A stretch of 64,000 bases of DNA from JAAXGX01 sp965221595 (GCA_965221595.1 OZ244900.1:1364001-1428000), one strand, 5' to 3'; positions 20,005 through 31,408 are shown, counted from the first letter of the stretch. Numbers and translations are program-made. The notes: generated by a model from the sequence alone, not told the origin.

Positions 20005-20018
20005 TGCAGTATAGTGCA
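20005..20018 (+). promoter_or_regulatory. Near-perfect palindrome overlapping a TATAGT -10-like box
   Basis: TGCA-G-TATA-G-TGCA reads the same on both strands except for the two G positions. It contains TATAGT (20010-20015) just 10 bp before the enoyl-CoA hydratase ATG. It could be an operator over the -10 of a near-leaderless transcript, or simply chance. Confidence 0.3.
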
Positions 20019-20024
20019 ATCGAT

Positions 20025-20807
20025 ATGGACAACGTCACCGTCACCGACGATCGGGCGACCGGGGTCGCCGTCGTCACGGTCGCGCGCCCCAAGGTCCTGA
20101 ACGCGCTGAACGCGGTTACCATCACCGAGCTGCTGGAGGCGTTCGAGCGCATCCGGGACGATGCCGCGGTGCGCGCGGTCGTGCTGACCGGCGCGGGAGA
20201 GCGCGCCTTCGTGGCGGGTGCGGACATCGCCGAGCTCGCGCGGCTGGGGCCGGCGGAGGCGCGGGAGGTCGCGCGCAGGGGCCACGCGCTGTGCGCACTG
20301 ATAGCCGCGTGCGGCAAGCCGGTCATCGCGGCCATCAACGGCTTCGCGCTCGGTGGCGGCTGCGAGCTCGCCATGGCGTGCACGCTGCGGCTGGCTGCCG
20401 ACACCGCGCGGATCGGCCAGCCCGAGATCAACCTCGGGATTATCCCGGGCTACGGCGGCACGCAGCGGCTCCCGCGCTTGATAGGGGCCGGGCCCGCGCT
20501 CGAGATGCTGCTGACGGGCGAACCCGTTGCCGCGGAGGACGCGCGGCGCCTCGGCCTGGTGAACCGCGTGGTGGCCGCCGACCGGTTGCTGGACGAGGCC
20601 CGCGCGCTGGCCGCCGACCTGGCGGCCAAACCGCCCATCGCCGTGCGGTACATCCTCGACGCCGTGCGGTGCGGAACGCAGATGCCGCTCGACGACGGCT
20701 GCGACTACGAGGCGGCACTCTTCGGCGTGGTGGCCGCGACGGAGGACAAGCAGGAGGGAACCCGGGCGTTTCTCGAGAAGCGTCGACCGGAGTTCAAGGG
20801 GTCGTGA
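20025..20807 (+). CDS. Enoyl-CoA hydratase (crotonase family)
   Basis: 260 residues. The crotonase fold is clear: oxyanion-hole segment AFVAGADI, INGFALGGGCELAMAC with the first catalytic Glu, and PEINLGIIPGYGGTQRLPR with the second Glu. Both acids are present, so hydratase rather than isomerase activity is likely (2-enoyl-CoA to 3-hydroxyacyl-CoA, beta-oxidation or similar). The stop overlaps the GTG start of ribH. A compact palindrome lies just upstream. Confidence 0.9.
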   Translation: MDNVTVTDDRATGVAVVTVARPKVLNALNAVTITELLEAFERIRDDAAVRAVVLTGAGERAFVAGADIAELARLGPAEAREVARRGHALCALIAACGKPVIAAINGFALGGGCELAMACTLRLAADTARIGQPEINLGIIPGYGGTQRLPRLIGAGPALEMLLTGEPVAAEDARRLGLVNRVVAADRLLDEARALAADLAAKPPIAVRYILDAVRCGTQMPLDDGCDYEAALFGVVAATEDKQEGTRAFLEKRRPEFKGS

Positions 20808-21310
20808 AGGACCTGCCGGCGCCTCCGCCGGGCGGCGCCTCGGACGCGAGTCGCCTGCGCGTCGCGCTGGTCGTGTCCGGATATCACGACGCTGTCACGA
20901 GACTGCTCCGGGACGGCGCGGTCGCGGCGCTGACGCGGGCCGGGGTGCCGGGCGACCGGGTTGTTGCGATCTCCGTCCCGGGGGCCTTCGAGATTCCCTT
21001 TGTCGCCCGTGAAGCGGCGGCGACCGGCGAGTTCGACGCGGTCGTCTGTCTCGGCTGCGTCATCCGCGGCGAGACGCCGCACTTCGACTACATCGCCTCG
21101 GCGGTGGCCCACGGCATCACCGCGGCAGCGCAGGCTACCCGCGTGCCGATGACCTTCGGGGTGCTCACGACGAATTCCCACGACGAGGCGCTGGCGCGCG
21201 CGCGGCCGGACGAGACCAACAAGGGGTGGGAAGCGGCGATGGCTGCCGTGCAGCTCGCCGCCGTCAGGCAGCGGCTGCGCCGGCTTCGCGTTGCCGGGAC
21301 CGATCAGTGA
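20804..21310 (+). CDS. ribH: 6,7-dimethyl-8-ribityllumazine synthase
   Basis: 168 residues from GTG 20804 overlapping the hydratase stop. It condenses 5-amino-6-ribitylaminouracil with dihydroxybutanone phosphate, the penultimate step of riboflavin synthesis. Signature pieces are VPGAFEIPFVAREAA, CLGCVIRGETPHFDYI (catalytic His in the PHFDY context) and GVLTTNSHDEALAR. The first 20 residues are extra relative to typical RibH. The downstream neighbour is nusB, the common ribH-nusB pairing, with 4-bp overlap. Confidence 0.95.
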   Translation: MKDLPAPPPGGASDASRLRVALVVSGYHDAVTRLLRDGAVAALTRAGVPGDRVVAISVPGAFEIPFVAREAAATGEFDAVVCLGCVIRGETPHFDYIASAVAHGITAAAQATRVPMTFGVLTTNSHDEALARARPDETNKGWEAAMAAVQLAAVRQRLRRLRVAGTDQ

Positions 21311-21753
21311 CTGCCGCACGGATCGGGCCGGAACGGCACCGGGGCCGTGAGGCGGCACTGCAGCTGCTGTATCAGTGGGAGATAGGTTGGGCCGGCTCGA
21401 ACGGGTCGGAGGAGGCGGCTCGCACTTTCTGGGAGTGTCATCCCGCGCCGCGGAACCGCCGCGGCTTCGCCACCGCGCTGGTCGAGGGGACGACGACGCA
21501 TCTCGACACCATCGACTCGCTGCTGGCAGCCAACGCACGCAACTGGCGGCTGGCCCGCCTGGCCGTTGTGGATCGGCTGATCATGCGCCTGGCGATCTAT
21601 GAGCTGGTATACACCGACACGCCGACCCCGGTCGTGATTGACGAGGCGCTCGAGCTGGCCAAGACGTTCAGCGGTGACGAAGCGGTGCCCTTCATCAACG
21701 GGGTTCTAGACGGGGTCTCGCGACAAATCGCGCGGGATCTGCCGGCCCGATGA
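21307..21753 (+). CDS. nusB: Transcription antitermination factor NusB
   Basis: 148 residues, GTG start overlapping the ribH stop. All-helical NusB fold: RGREAALQLLYQWEIG at the start, NWRLARLAVVDRLIMRLAIYEL in the middle and EALELAKTFSGDEAVPFINGVLD near the end. With NusE it binds boxA RNA and promotes antitermination of rRNA transcription. Confidence 0.95.
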   Translation: MTAARIGPERHRGREAALQLLYQWEIGWAGSNGSEEAARTFWECHPAPRNRRGFATALVEGTTTHLDTIDSLLAANARNWRLARLAVVDRLIMRLAIYELVYTDTPTPVVIDEALELAKTFSGDEAVPFINGVLDGVSRQIARDLPAR

Positions 21754-21760
21754 CGACCGC

Positions 21761-23272
21761 ATGAGCCACGAACGCGAGACCGATCAGCGTCGCCAGCGGC
21801 GCGAGAACCTGGACCGCTTGCAGGCGCTGGGTGTCGAGCCGTACCCGCATCGGTTCGAGGCGACCGACACGGTATCGGCCCTGGTGGCGTCCTACGGCGA
21901 CGTCGATGGCGAGACGCTCGCTGCGCGCCGCGTGCAGACGAGGGCGGCGGGACGGGTGCTGGCGGTCCGCAGCTTCGGCAAGGCCAACTTCCTTGTCATC
22001 TCGGACGGCAGGCAGCGAATCCAGGTGTACGTGCGCAAGGATTCCGTTCCCGAACGCGACTTCGACCTGTTCCAGCTGCTCGACGTCGGTGACCTCGTCG
22101 GCGCGGCCGGTCGCGTGTTCCGCACGCGGACCAACGAGCTCACGATCGGAGCCGAGCGGCTCGAGTTCCTCGCCAAGTGCCTGGTGCCCCTGCCGGAGAA
22201 GTGGCACGGGCTCACCGACGTCGAGACGCGCTACCGGCAGCGCTACCTAGACCTGATCGTCAACCCGGACGCCCGCCGCGTGTTCGAGACTCGCGCCCGG
22301 ACGTTGGCCGCCATCCGCCGCTTCCTCGACGCACGGGGCTACCTCGAGGTCGAGACGCCGATGATGCAGCCGCTGGCGGGCGGTGCGCTCGCGCGGCCGT
22401 TCAGCACGCACCACAACGCGCTCGACCTGCCGCTCTATCTGCGCATCGCGCCGGAGCTCTACCTCAAGCGGCTGGTCGTGGGCGGGATGGAGCGGGTCTA
22501 CGAGATCAACCGCAACTTCCGGAACGAGGGGATATCGACCCGCCACAACCCCGAGTTCACGATGCTGGAATTCTACGAGGCCTACAGCGATTACCGGGCG
22601 CTGATGACGCTGACCGAGGAGCTGCTCGGGGCGGTCGCGGACGACGTGCTGGCGGGCCGGGAGTGCGTCTACGGCGGCGCGACGATCTCGTGGCGCCCGC
22701 CCTTCGCCAGACGGCCGCTGCGGACCGCGGTCCGGGACGCGGTCGCGCAGCGGTTGGGCCGCGAGGTTTCCGAGGGCGAGCTGCGCGAGCGGGAGGCGGC
22801 GGCCGGGCTGGCCCGCGAGCTGGGGGTCGAGGTCACGGCCGGGGCCGGCGCGGGCCGCATCGCCTGCGAGCTGTTCGAGGCCCTGTGTGAGACGACGCTC
22901 GTGCAGCCGACCTTCGTTCACGATTTTCCGACCGAAGTGTCGCCGCTCTCGAAGCAGCGGGCCGACGACCCCGAGACGGTGGAGCGCTTCGAACTGTACG
23001 TAGCGGGCATGGAGGTTGCCAACGCCTTCAGCGAGCTGAACGATCCGCACGAGCAGCGCCGGCGCTTCGAGACGCAGCTCGCGGCCCGCGGCGCCGGCGA
23101 CGACGCGGCGCACGCCCTCGACGAGGACTACCTCCGGGCGCTCGAGCACGGCCTGCCGCCCACGGCCGGCGAAGGGATCGGCATCGACCGGCTGGTCATG
23201 CTGCTGACGGCCAGCCCGTCGATTCGCGACGTCATTCTGTTCCCTCTCATGCGGCCGACGAGGGCCGAGTAG
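21761..23272 (+). CDS. lysS: Lysyl-tRNA synthetase, class II
   Basis: 503 residues. An N-terminal OB-fold anticodon-binding domain (about 55-170) is followed by the class II core: motif 1 region RYRQRYLDLI, motif 2 INRNFRNEGISTRHNPEFTM and motif 3 GEGIGIDRLVMLLT. Charges tRNA-Lys in the cytoplasm. Seven bases downstream of nusB and one short gap before the LolC/E gene, so probably one transcript. Confidence 0.97.
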   Translation: MSHERETDQRRQRRENLDRLQALGVEPYPHRFEATDTVSALVASYGDVDGETLAARRVQTRAAGRVLAVRSFGKANFLVISDGRQRIQVYVRKDSVPERDFDLFQLLDVGDLVGAAGRVFRTRTNELTIGAERLEFLAKCLVPLPEKWHGLTDVETRYRQRYLDLIVNPDARRVFETRARTLAAIRRFLDARGYLEVETPMMQPLAGGALARPFSTHHNALDLPLYLRIAPELYLKRLVVGGMERVYEINRNFRNEGISTRHNPEFTMLEFYEAYSDYRALMTLTEELLGAVADDVLAGRECVYGGATISWRPPFARRPLRTAVRDAVAQRLGREVSEGELREREAAAGLARELGVEVTAGAGAGRIACELFEALCETTLVQPTFVHDFPTEVSPLSKQRADDPETVERFELYVAGMEVANAFSELNDPHEQRRRFETQLAARGAGDDAAHALDEDYLRALEHGLPPTAGEGIGIDRLVMLLTASPSIRDVILFPLMRPTRAE

Positions 23273-23274
23273 CG

Positions 23275-24516
23275 ATGGCGGTGCCGTTCGAGCTGTACGT
23301 GGCCACGCGGTACCTGGTGGCGCGCCGCAAGCAGGCGTTCATCTCCCTCATCTCGGTAATCTCGACGCTGGGTGTGACGCTCGGCGTGATGGCGCTGGTG
23401 GTGGCCCTGGCGCTCATGACGGGCATGCAGCGGGAGCTGCGCGACCGCATCACCGGCTCGGAGGCCCACGTCTACGTGTGGAACGTGGCGGAAGGAGGGT
23501 TCGAGGACTACCAGGCCGAGGCCCGCCGGCTCGGGGCGCTGCCCCGCGTGCAGGCCGCCGCGCCGTCGGTGCTCGGCAAGGCGCTGGCGACGACTCGCAG
23601 CGGCGAGGCGTTCATCACGGTCAAGGGGATCGATCCCGGCCTCGAACGGCACGTGACCGAGGTGGCCGACGCGGTCGAGCGCGGCAGCCTGTTCGATCTC
23701 GAGCGGATCGCGGACGACGATCCGGTCCTGGGCGGGCTGGTGCTGGGCGAGGGGGTCGCCGCGCAACTGGGTGCCTTCGTCGGCGACGAGGTGACGCTGA
23801 TCACCGAGCACGGCACGCTCTCGCCCCTCGGCATGCTGCCGCGCCCGCGGCGCATGCGAGTGGTCGGGGTCTTTCGTCTCGGCCTGTACACCTACGACAA
23901 CGCATACGGCTTCGTCACCCTCGACGTGGCCCAGCGGTTGCTGAACAAGGACCGCATCGAGCTGATGGAGCTGCGCATCGACGACATCTACGAATCGCGT
24001 GCCGTCGCGGCGCAGGTGTCCGCTGCGCTCGGGCCGGGCTACGTCACCGAGGACTGGTCGCAGCTCAATCAGTCGCTCTTCTCCGCCCTGTGGCTCGAAA
24101 AGATGGCCATCTCGATCACCATCGGGCTCATCGTCATGGTCGCGGCCCTGAACATCGTGGCCTCGCTGGTGCTGCTGGTGATGGAGAAGGGCCGCGACAT
24201 CGCGATCCTCAAGACCATGGGCGCCGCGCCGCGCAGGATCATGACGATCTTCATGCTGCAGGGCAGCATCATCGGCGCGGTCGGAACCGCCGTCGGCGCG
24301 GGCGCGGGATACGCGCTGGCGACGCTGCTGGATCGGTATCGGGTGATTCGTCTCGACGCCGAGGTCTACGACCTCTCGTACGTGCCCTTCACCGTCGACA
24401 CGTTCGACTTCGTGCTCGTCATCGTGTCGGCGCTGGCCGTCTGCTTCTGCGCCACGATCCATCCCGCCCGCCAGGCGTCGCAGCTCGACCCGGCGGAGGC
24501 GTTGAGGTATCAGTGA
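23275..24516 (+). CDS. lolC: LolC/LolE-family lipoprotein-releasing ABC transporter permease
   Basis: 413 residues. TM helix at about 20-45, a large periplasmic MacB-PCD domain (about 46-270) and three C-terminal TM helices (about 275-395), the MacB/LolE topology. The N-terminal FELYVATRYLVARRKQAFISLI is typical of LolC/E. With the ATPase encoded next it should extract mature lipoproteins from the inner membrane. Only one permease gene is present, so a homodimeric LolF-like arrangement is likely. Stop overlaps the ATPase GTG. Confidence 0.92.
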   Translation: MAVPFELYVATRYLVARRKQAFISLISVISTLGVTLGVMALVVALALMTGMQRELRDRITGSEAHVYVWNVAEGGFEDYQAEARRLGALPRVQAAAPSVLGKALATTRSGEAFITVKGIDPGLERHVTEVADAVERGSLFDLERIADDDPVLGGLVLGEGVAAQLGAFVGDEVTLITEHGTLSPLGMLPRPRRMRVVGVFRLGLYTYDNAYGFVTLDVAQRLLNKDRIELMELRIDDIYESRAVAAQVSAALGPGYVTEDWSQLNQSLFSALWLEKMAISITIGLIVMVAALNIVASLVLLVMEKGRDIAILKTMGAAPRRIMTIFMLQGSIIGAVGTAVGAGAGYALATLLDRYRVIRLDAEVYDLSYVPFTVDTFDFVLVIVSALAVCFCATIHPARQASQLDPAEALRYQ

Positions 24517-25202
24517 CGGGCGGGAGCCGCGGCTTCCTGGAGATCAGCGGTCTCGCCAAGGCGTACACGGTGGCCGGCGCGCGGCTGGAGGTGCTTCGCG
24601 AGCTCGAGCTGTCCGTCGCGGCCGGCGAGATGGTCGCGATCGTGGGGACGTCCGGCGTGGGGAAGAGCACCCTGCTGCACGCCGTGGGCGGCCTCGACCG
24701 GATTGACAGCGGGCGGGTGCGGGTGGGCGAGACCGACGTCACGGGACTGGCGGACCCGGAGCTGGTGCGGTTCCGAAACCGCCACATCGGGTTCGTGTTC
24801 CAGTTCCACCACTTGCTGCCTGAGTTCAGCGCGCTCGAGAATGCCGAGATGCCGCTGCGGATTGCCCGCATCGCACCCGTCGAGGCCGGCGCGCGAGCCC
24901 GGTCCCTGCTCGAGCAGGTCGGCCTGGGCGACCGCCTGACCCATCGTCCGGGCATGCTCTCGGGCGGCGAGCAGCAGCGCGTGGCGGTGGCCCGGGCGCT
25001 CGTCATGCAGCCGTCGCTGCTTCTGGCCGACGAGCCGACGGGCGATCTGGACGAGGAAACCGGGGAGGCGCTGCAGCGCCTGCTGCGGGACATGCATCGG
25101 CGCCATGCACTGACGTCGCTGATCGCGACGCACAATATGCGCCTGGCGAAAGGCTGTGATCGGGTGTTGCGCCTCGAGGCGGGGCGCTTGCGGCCGGCCT
25201 GA
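24513..25202 (+). CDS. lolD: LolD-type ABC transporter ATP-binding protein
   Basis: 229 residues from GTG 24513. ABC ATPase with Walker A VGTSGVGKST, signature LSGGEQQRVAVARAL and Walker B LLADEPTGDLD, and the FQFHHLLPEFSALEN Q-loop segment typical of LolD. Powers lipoprotein release together with the preceding permease. The coding end is followed at once by a GC-rich inverted repeat. Confidence 0.94.
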   Translation: MTGGSRGFLEISGLAKAYTVAGARLEVLRELELSVAAGEMVAIVGTSGVGKSTLLHAVGGLDRIDSGRVRVGETDVTGLADPELVRFRNRHIGFVFQFHHLLPEFSALENAEMPLRIARIAPVEAGARARSLLEQVGLGDRLTHRPGMLSGGEQQRVAVARALVMQPSLLLADEPTGDLDEETGEALQRLLRDMHRRHALTSLIATHNMRLAKGCDRVLRLEAGRLRPA

Positions 25203-25217
25203 TCTGCCGGCCGGCAA
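25188..25217 (+). terminator. GC-rich inverted repeat at the end of lolD
   Basis: Arms at 25188-25199 and 25206-25217 (TTGCGGCCGGCC and GCCGGCCGGCAA) pair with one bulge around a 6-nt loop spanning the lolD stop. No T-run follows, so if it terminates transcription it would be as a weak or Rho-assisted hairpin. Confidence 0.4.
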
Positions 25218-25234
25218 ACCCGTGATGATTACTC

Positions 25235-25240
25235 TATAAT
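25235..25240 (+). promoter_or_regulatory. -10 element of a probable clpC promoter
   Basis: A perfect TATAAT at 25235-25240. The best -35 match 18 bp upstream is CCGGCA (3 of 6). It would give a leader of about 200 nt before the clpC ATG at 25448. Confidence 0.5.
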
Positions 25241-25349
25241 GCGTTGCTCAGGAATCCGTGGTGAAATTCCGCGTCGCACCGGGACCGGCGAGGCGCCCGG
25301 CTGGCAAGGCGCGGCGGGGGAGCAGGCCGGGACTGTCCAACCTCGCTGC

Positions 25350-25382
25350 GCGGCGGTCCGCCGCCGCCCCCTCGCGGAGGGG
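25350..25382 (+). other. Two tandem hairpins in the clpC leader
   Basis: Hairpin one: GCGGCGG-TCCG-CCGCCGC (25350-25367), a 7-bp stem with a UCCG-type tetraloop. Hairpin two: CCCCTC-GCG-GAGGGG (25368-25382). A weaker GGAAT/ATTCC stem sits earlier at 25251-25270. Together they make the 5' leader of clpC potentially structured. Apart from these stems and the upstream -10, nothing else is recognised between lolD and clpC. Confidence 0.4.
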
Positions 25383-25447
25383 CGACGGCAGCGGCGCACC
25401 CGCCCTGGCCGGGCGGGTCCTTCCGGATGCTTCGCGGGCAGGCTTGG

Positions 25448-27892
<2,445 letters not shown>

Positions 27893-27898
27893 CGTGCT

Positions 27899-27928
27899 TT
27901 GCCACAGGCTGCCAGGATTTCGTACACT
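27899..27928 (+). promoter_or_regulatory. Probable bamA promoter
   Basis: TTGCCA (27899-27904, 5 of 6 to consensus), an 18-bp spacer and TACACT (27923-27928, 4 of 6) just after the clpC stop and 16 bp before the bamA ATG. The very short leader would hold little ribosome site. Confidence 0.5.
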
Positions 27929-27944
27929 GACTGAACGCACCCGA

Positions 27945-30620
27945 ATGTCATCGTCGACGGTGCCGGCGCCGCGTGCCATGAGGACCCTGTCGAGAACCGC
28001 GTTGTGTGTCTGCCTGCTGGCGGCGGCTCCCGTCGGGCCCGCCGCCGCAGAGCCGCGGGAGGCGGAGCCGGCCGCCGCGCAGCTCGCGCCGTCGCCGCTG
28101 CCCCCGCCCGGGTCGCCCGAGCTCCTGCGGACGGTAGAGCTGGCGTTTCCCACCCAGGGCAACGTCTCGAGCGTCGACGCCCAGACCTACCTCTACTACA
28201 TGGAGATCCCCAACCACCGCAGCCTGCCGTCGCAGAACCGGTGGGTGCCGTATACGCAGGAGACGGAACAGATCATCCGTGAGGATTTCCGACGGCTGTG
28301 GGATACCGGCTTCCTCGACGACCTCTGGATCGAGGTCATGGACGAGCCCTGGGACAACGGCGTGGTCGGCAAGCGCGTCATCTTCAACTTCGAAGAGCGG
28401 GAGCGCGTGAAGTTCGTCACGTTCGAGGGCTCGGAGGAGGTCGACCGGTCCGACATCGACACGGCGATGCAGGAGAACGGCCTGGCGATTCGCGTCGACT
28501 CCTTCCTCGACCTGGGCATGATCAAGCGCGTGAAGGGGCTCGTGCAGTTCATGTTCGCGGACAAGGGGTACCAGTTCGCCGAGATCGATCACGAGGTCAC
28601 CCCGTTGCCCGGCGGCCCCAAGACGGTGCAGCTGACCTTCCACATGAAGGAAGGGCCGAAGGTATTCGTCGACGACATCGCGTTCGTCGGCAACGAGGCG
28701 ATGAGCGACCGCCGCCTGCGCGGGCAGATGAAGAACACCAAGGAACGCTGGTTCCTCTCCTGGATCACGGGGCGCGGCACGTACAAGGAGGCCCAGTTCG
28801 AGGAGGACGCCGATCGGATCATCGCCTTCTACCGCGACCAGGGCTATATCGACGCCCAGGTCGGGCAGCCCGACCTCGAGTACCTCGAGGAATCCCCGGA
28901 CGGGAAGAGCCGCGGTTTGCGCTTGCGCATTCCGGTCGAGGAAGGGGAGCGCTACCGGGTCGGCGAGGTCGGCTTCGACGGCAACGAGGTCATCAACGAG
29001 CTCGGATTGTCGGAGATCTTCAGAGAGCTCGAACCGGGCGACTACTACAGCGAGGGCTACATCCGGGACGCGTTCGAGTCGGCGCGGGAGCTGTACGGTG
29101 CGCTCGGCTACTACGAGATGACCCTCTTTCCCGATCTGCAGCCGCGCGCCGGCCCGAACGCGGTCGCGGGCGAAGATGCGGACAACGGGGGCAACGGCAA
29201 CGGCAACGGCAACGGTGGCCATGCCCTCGACGAGCGGCCGTCGTACATCGAAGGCAGCCCCGTGGTCGACGTGACGATTCGGATCCAGGAAGGCGACCAG
29301 TACTTCGTCAACCGGATCACGATCGTCGGGAATCAGACCACCCACGATTCGGTCATTCGGCGCGAGCTGCAGCTGGTCGAGCGCGGCGTGTTCAACACGG
29401 CCGGGCTCAGGCACAGCGTGCGGCGGCTCAACCAGCTGGGCTTCTTCGAGCCGCTCGACGAGGAGACGTCGGTCAGCATCGACAAGCTCGAGGAGGCGGA
29501 GAACGAGGTCGATCTGACCATCAACCTCACCGAGACGAACCTGAACCAGCTGACGTTCGGGGCGGGTGTGTCGCAGTACGACGGGTTCTTCGGACAGGTC
29601 GGGTTTCAGACGAGCAACTTCCTGGGCCGCGGCGAGACGCTCGGAATCGGCGTCCAGAGCGGCTCGCGCGTGCGGGACATCAACCTGACGTTCACCGAGC
29701 CCTACCTGTTCGATCGCAACATGTCCGGCAGCGTCGGCCTGTTTTCCCGGAAGATCGAGTGGATAGGGGCCTATACGGAAGACAGCGTCGGCGGGACGGC
29801 GACCGTTGGCTTCCCGCTCGCGCTCTACACGCGACTGTTCTTCAGTTACAGCTACGAGGAGACCAGCGTACAGGACATCAACCCGTACTTCACGGTCAAT
29901 CCCGACTTCCTGTCGTACAACCCGTTCTTCCAGGACGCGCTGCTGCTGGGCAGTGGGGGGCGCCGCTCGGTGAGCAAGGTCACCCCCATGATCAGCATGA
30001 ACACGATCGACCACCCGATCTTCCCGCGTCGCGGAACGCGCTATCAGGCGGGCATCGACCTGGCGGGGCTGGGCGGCAATTCCAGGTTCTGGAAACCGAT
30101 CCTCGAGAGCATCTGGTACCTGCCGCACACCGAGCGGACCACGATCGGGCTGCGCATACAGTACCAGCACCTGTCGGCCGCCGACCCACGGCAGATACCG
30201 ATCTTCGAGCGTCTGTGGCTGGGCGGCGAGTACTCCGTGCGTGGCTACGACATTCGTCGCATCGGCCCGACGCTGAGCGACATCGATCCCAATATTCCCA
30301 GCGACTCGTATCAGGGACGCTCCCTGATGGGCGGCAACAAGAGCGTCCTGTTGAACGCCGAGTACCAGTTCAGCATCGCGGATCCCGTGCGCATCGTGGC
30401 GTTCTACGATGCCGGCCAGGTCCAGGATTTCGGCCGGAACTTCGCGATGGACGACTTCAAGACGTCCACCGGCATCGAGCTGCGCTTCTTCATACCGATG
30501 CTCAACGTGCCGTTCCGGCTCATCTACGCCTGGAACCCGCAGCGTGACGGCGTCTACAATGATCGTCTGCAGCCGCAGGAGGAGACGGTCTTCCGCTTCG
30601 CCGTGGGCACGACGTTCTGA
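27945..30620 (+). CDS. bamA: Outer-membrane protein assembly factor BamA (Omp85)
   Basis: 891 residues from ATG 27945 (ATG 27978 is an alternative that fits the signal peptide better). A signal peptide is followed by several POTRA domains (to about residue 545) and a C-terminal Omp85 barrel ending in a terminal phenylalanine (FRFAVGTTF). It inserts beta-barrels into the outer membrane. Odd points are a Pro/Ala-rich stretch after the signal (about 30-60) and an Asn/Gly low-complexity linker (about 412-426) between POTRA domains. The downstream neighbour is a Skp/OmpH chaperone and then lipid A genes, the classical bamA context. Confidence 0.95.
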   Translation: MSSSTVPAPRAMRTLSRTALCVCLLAAAPVGPAAAEPREAEPAAAQLAPSPLPPPGSPELLRTVELAFPTQGNVSSVDAQTYLYYMEIPNHRSLPSQNRWVPYTQETEQIIREDFRRLWDTGFLDDLWIEVMDEPWDNGVVGKRVIFNFEERERVKFVTFEGSEEVDRSDIDTAMQENGLAIRVDSFLDLGMIKRVKGLVQFMFADKGYQFAEIDHEVTPLPGGPKTVQLTFHMKEGPKVFVDDIAFVGNEAMSDRRLRGQMKNTKERWFLSWITGRGTYKEAQFEEDADRIIAFYRDQGYIDAQVGQPDLEYLEESPDGKSRGLRLRIPVEEGERYRVGEVGFDGNEVINELGLSEIFRELEPGDYYSEGYIRDAFESARELYGALGYYEMTLFPDLQPRAGPNAVAGEDADNGGNGNGNGNGGHALDERPSYIEGSPVVDVTIRIQEGDQYFVNRITIVGNQTTHDSVIRRELQLVERGVFNTAGLRHSVRRLNQLGFFEPLDEETSVSIDKLEEAENEVDLTINLTETNLNQLTFGAGVSQYDGFFGQVGFQTSNFLGRGETLGIGVQSGSRVRDINLTFTEPYLFDRNMSGSVGLFSRKIEWIGAYTEDSVGGTATVGFPLALYTRLFFSYSYEETSVQDINPYFTVNPDFLSYNPFFQDALLLGSGGRRSVSKVTPMISMNTIDHPIFPRRGTRYQAGIDLAGLGGNSRFWKPILESIWYLPHTERTTIGLRIQYQHLSAADPRQIPIFERLWLGGEYSVRGYDIRRIGPTLSDIDPNIPSDSYQGRSLMGGNKSVLLNAEYQFSIADPVRIVAFYDAGQVQDFGRNFAMDDFKTSTGIELRFFIPMLNVPFRLIYAWNPQRDGVYNDRLQPQEETVFRFAVGTTF
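29190..29213 (+). repeat. GGCAAC hexanucleotide repeat (4 copies) inside bamA
   Basis: Four perfect GGCAAC units in tandem encode a Gly-Asn run in the linker before the last POTRA domain. Copy-number change would add or remove Gly-Asn pairs in frame. Confidence 0.9.
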
Positions 30621-30664
30621 GCGGTTCGGCACGACCGTCCGGTTACGACAGGGGTACACGACCG

Positions 30665-31255
30665 ATGAGATTTGCAACTGCAGTGATGGCGGCCGCGTGT
30701 GTACTGGCCGCCGGCATCTCGCGCGCTGAGGCGCAGGGCGGGCTGGGGTTCATCGACATCCAGCGCATCGTTGCGGAGTCCGAGGCGGGCAAGGAGGCGA
30801 ACGCCCAGGTGCAGGAGCTGAGCCAGTTGAAGCTGGCCGAGATCGAAGCGAAGAACGCCGAGCTGCAGGGGCAGGTCACGGCGGTCAACGAGCAGTTGCA
30901 GGAGCTGCAGGAAAAGCTGGAGCAGGGACAGACCGTCATGAGTGCCGCGGCGCGGCTCAGCCTGCAACGGGAGATTGCCTCGAAGCGGGCTGAGGTGGAG
31001 CGCGCGCAACAGGATGCCCAGACGGAGGCCCAGCGCGTCGCGCAGGATGCCGATACGGAGGTCCAGGCGCTCCAGCAGGAGCTGCAGATCGAATTCCAGC
31101 AGAAGCTGGGTCCGGTCATCGATCAGGTCGCGACCGACAGGGGGCTGTCGTTCATCTTCAACGCGGCCGAGGGCGGCCTCATCTGGGCCGATCAGTCGCT
31201 CGATCTGACCCAGGAGTTGATCGACCTGCTCAACGCACAGACGGGTGCGCCGTAG
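30665..31255 (+). CDS. skp: Skp/OmpH-family periplasmic chaperone
   Basis: 196 residues. Signal peptide (about 1-23) and a long Gln/Glu-rich coiled coil (about 45-165), with the typical LGFIDIQRIVAESEAGKEA opening. It should hold unfolded outer-membrane proteins for delivery to BamA. The gene follows bamA by 44 bp. The family is clear; the symbol follows position. Confidence 0.88.
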   Translation: MRFATAVMAAACVLAAGISRAEAQGGLGFIDIQRIVAESEAGKEANAQVQELSQLKLAEIEAKNAELQGQVTAVNEQLQELQEKLEQGQTVMSAAARLSLQREIASKRAEVERAQQDAQTEAQRVAQDADTEVQALQQELQIEFQQKLGPVIDQVATDRGLSFIFNAAEGGLIWADQSLDLTQELIDLLNAQTGAP

Positions 31256-31345
31256 GAATTTGCGTCGCGGAACGGCGCGGCGGACGAGCGCCTCGGCGCC
31301 GGCCGCCCGCTGACGCCGTGTCCGGGCCTCGCGGCCGGGGTGCGA

Positions 31346-31374
31346 TGGACGCGGGGATCCGCACCCGGTACACT
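31346..31374 (+). promoter_or_regulatory. Possible promoter upstream of fabZ-lpxA
   Basis: TGGACG (31346-31351), a 17-bp spacer and TACACT (31369-31374), each 4 of 6 to consensus. It lies in the 150-bp gap after skp; no other structure is recognised there apart from short GC-rich stems. A GTG start follows at 31409. Confidence 0.35.
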
Positions 31375-31408
31375 GTTGGCCTCTGATCGGCGACACCCCG
31401 AGCTCCGC

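Noticed and set aside
25250..25345. Cobalamin-riboswitch-like words (GGAA...GGTGAAATTCC...GACTGT) in the clpC leader
   Set aside because: The order and spacing do not fit the conserved core; no CCGCxACTGT or downstream B12 box was found and clpC is not a usual B12-regulated gene.
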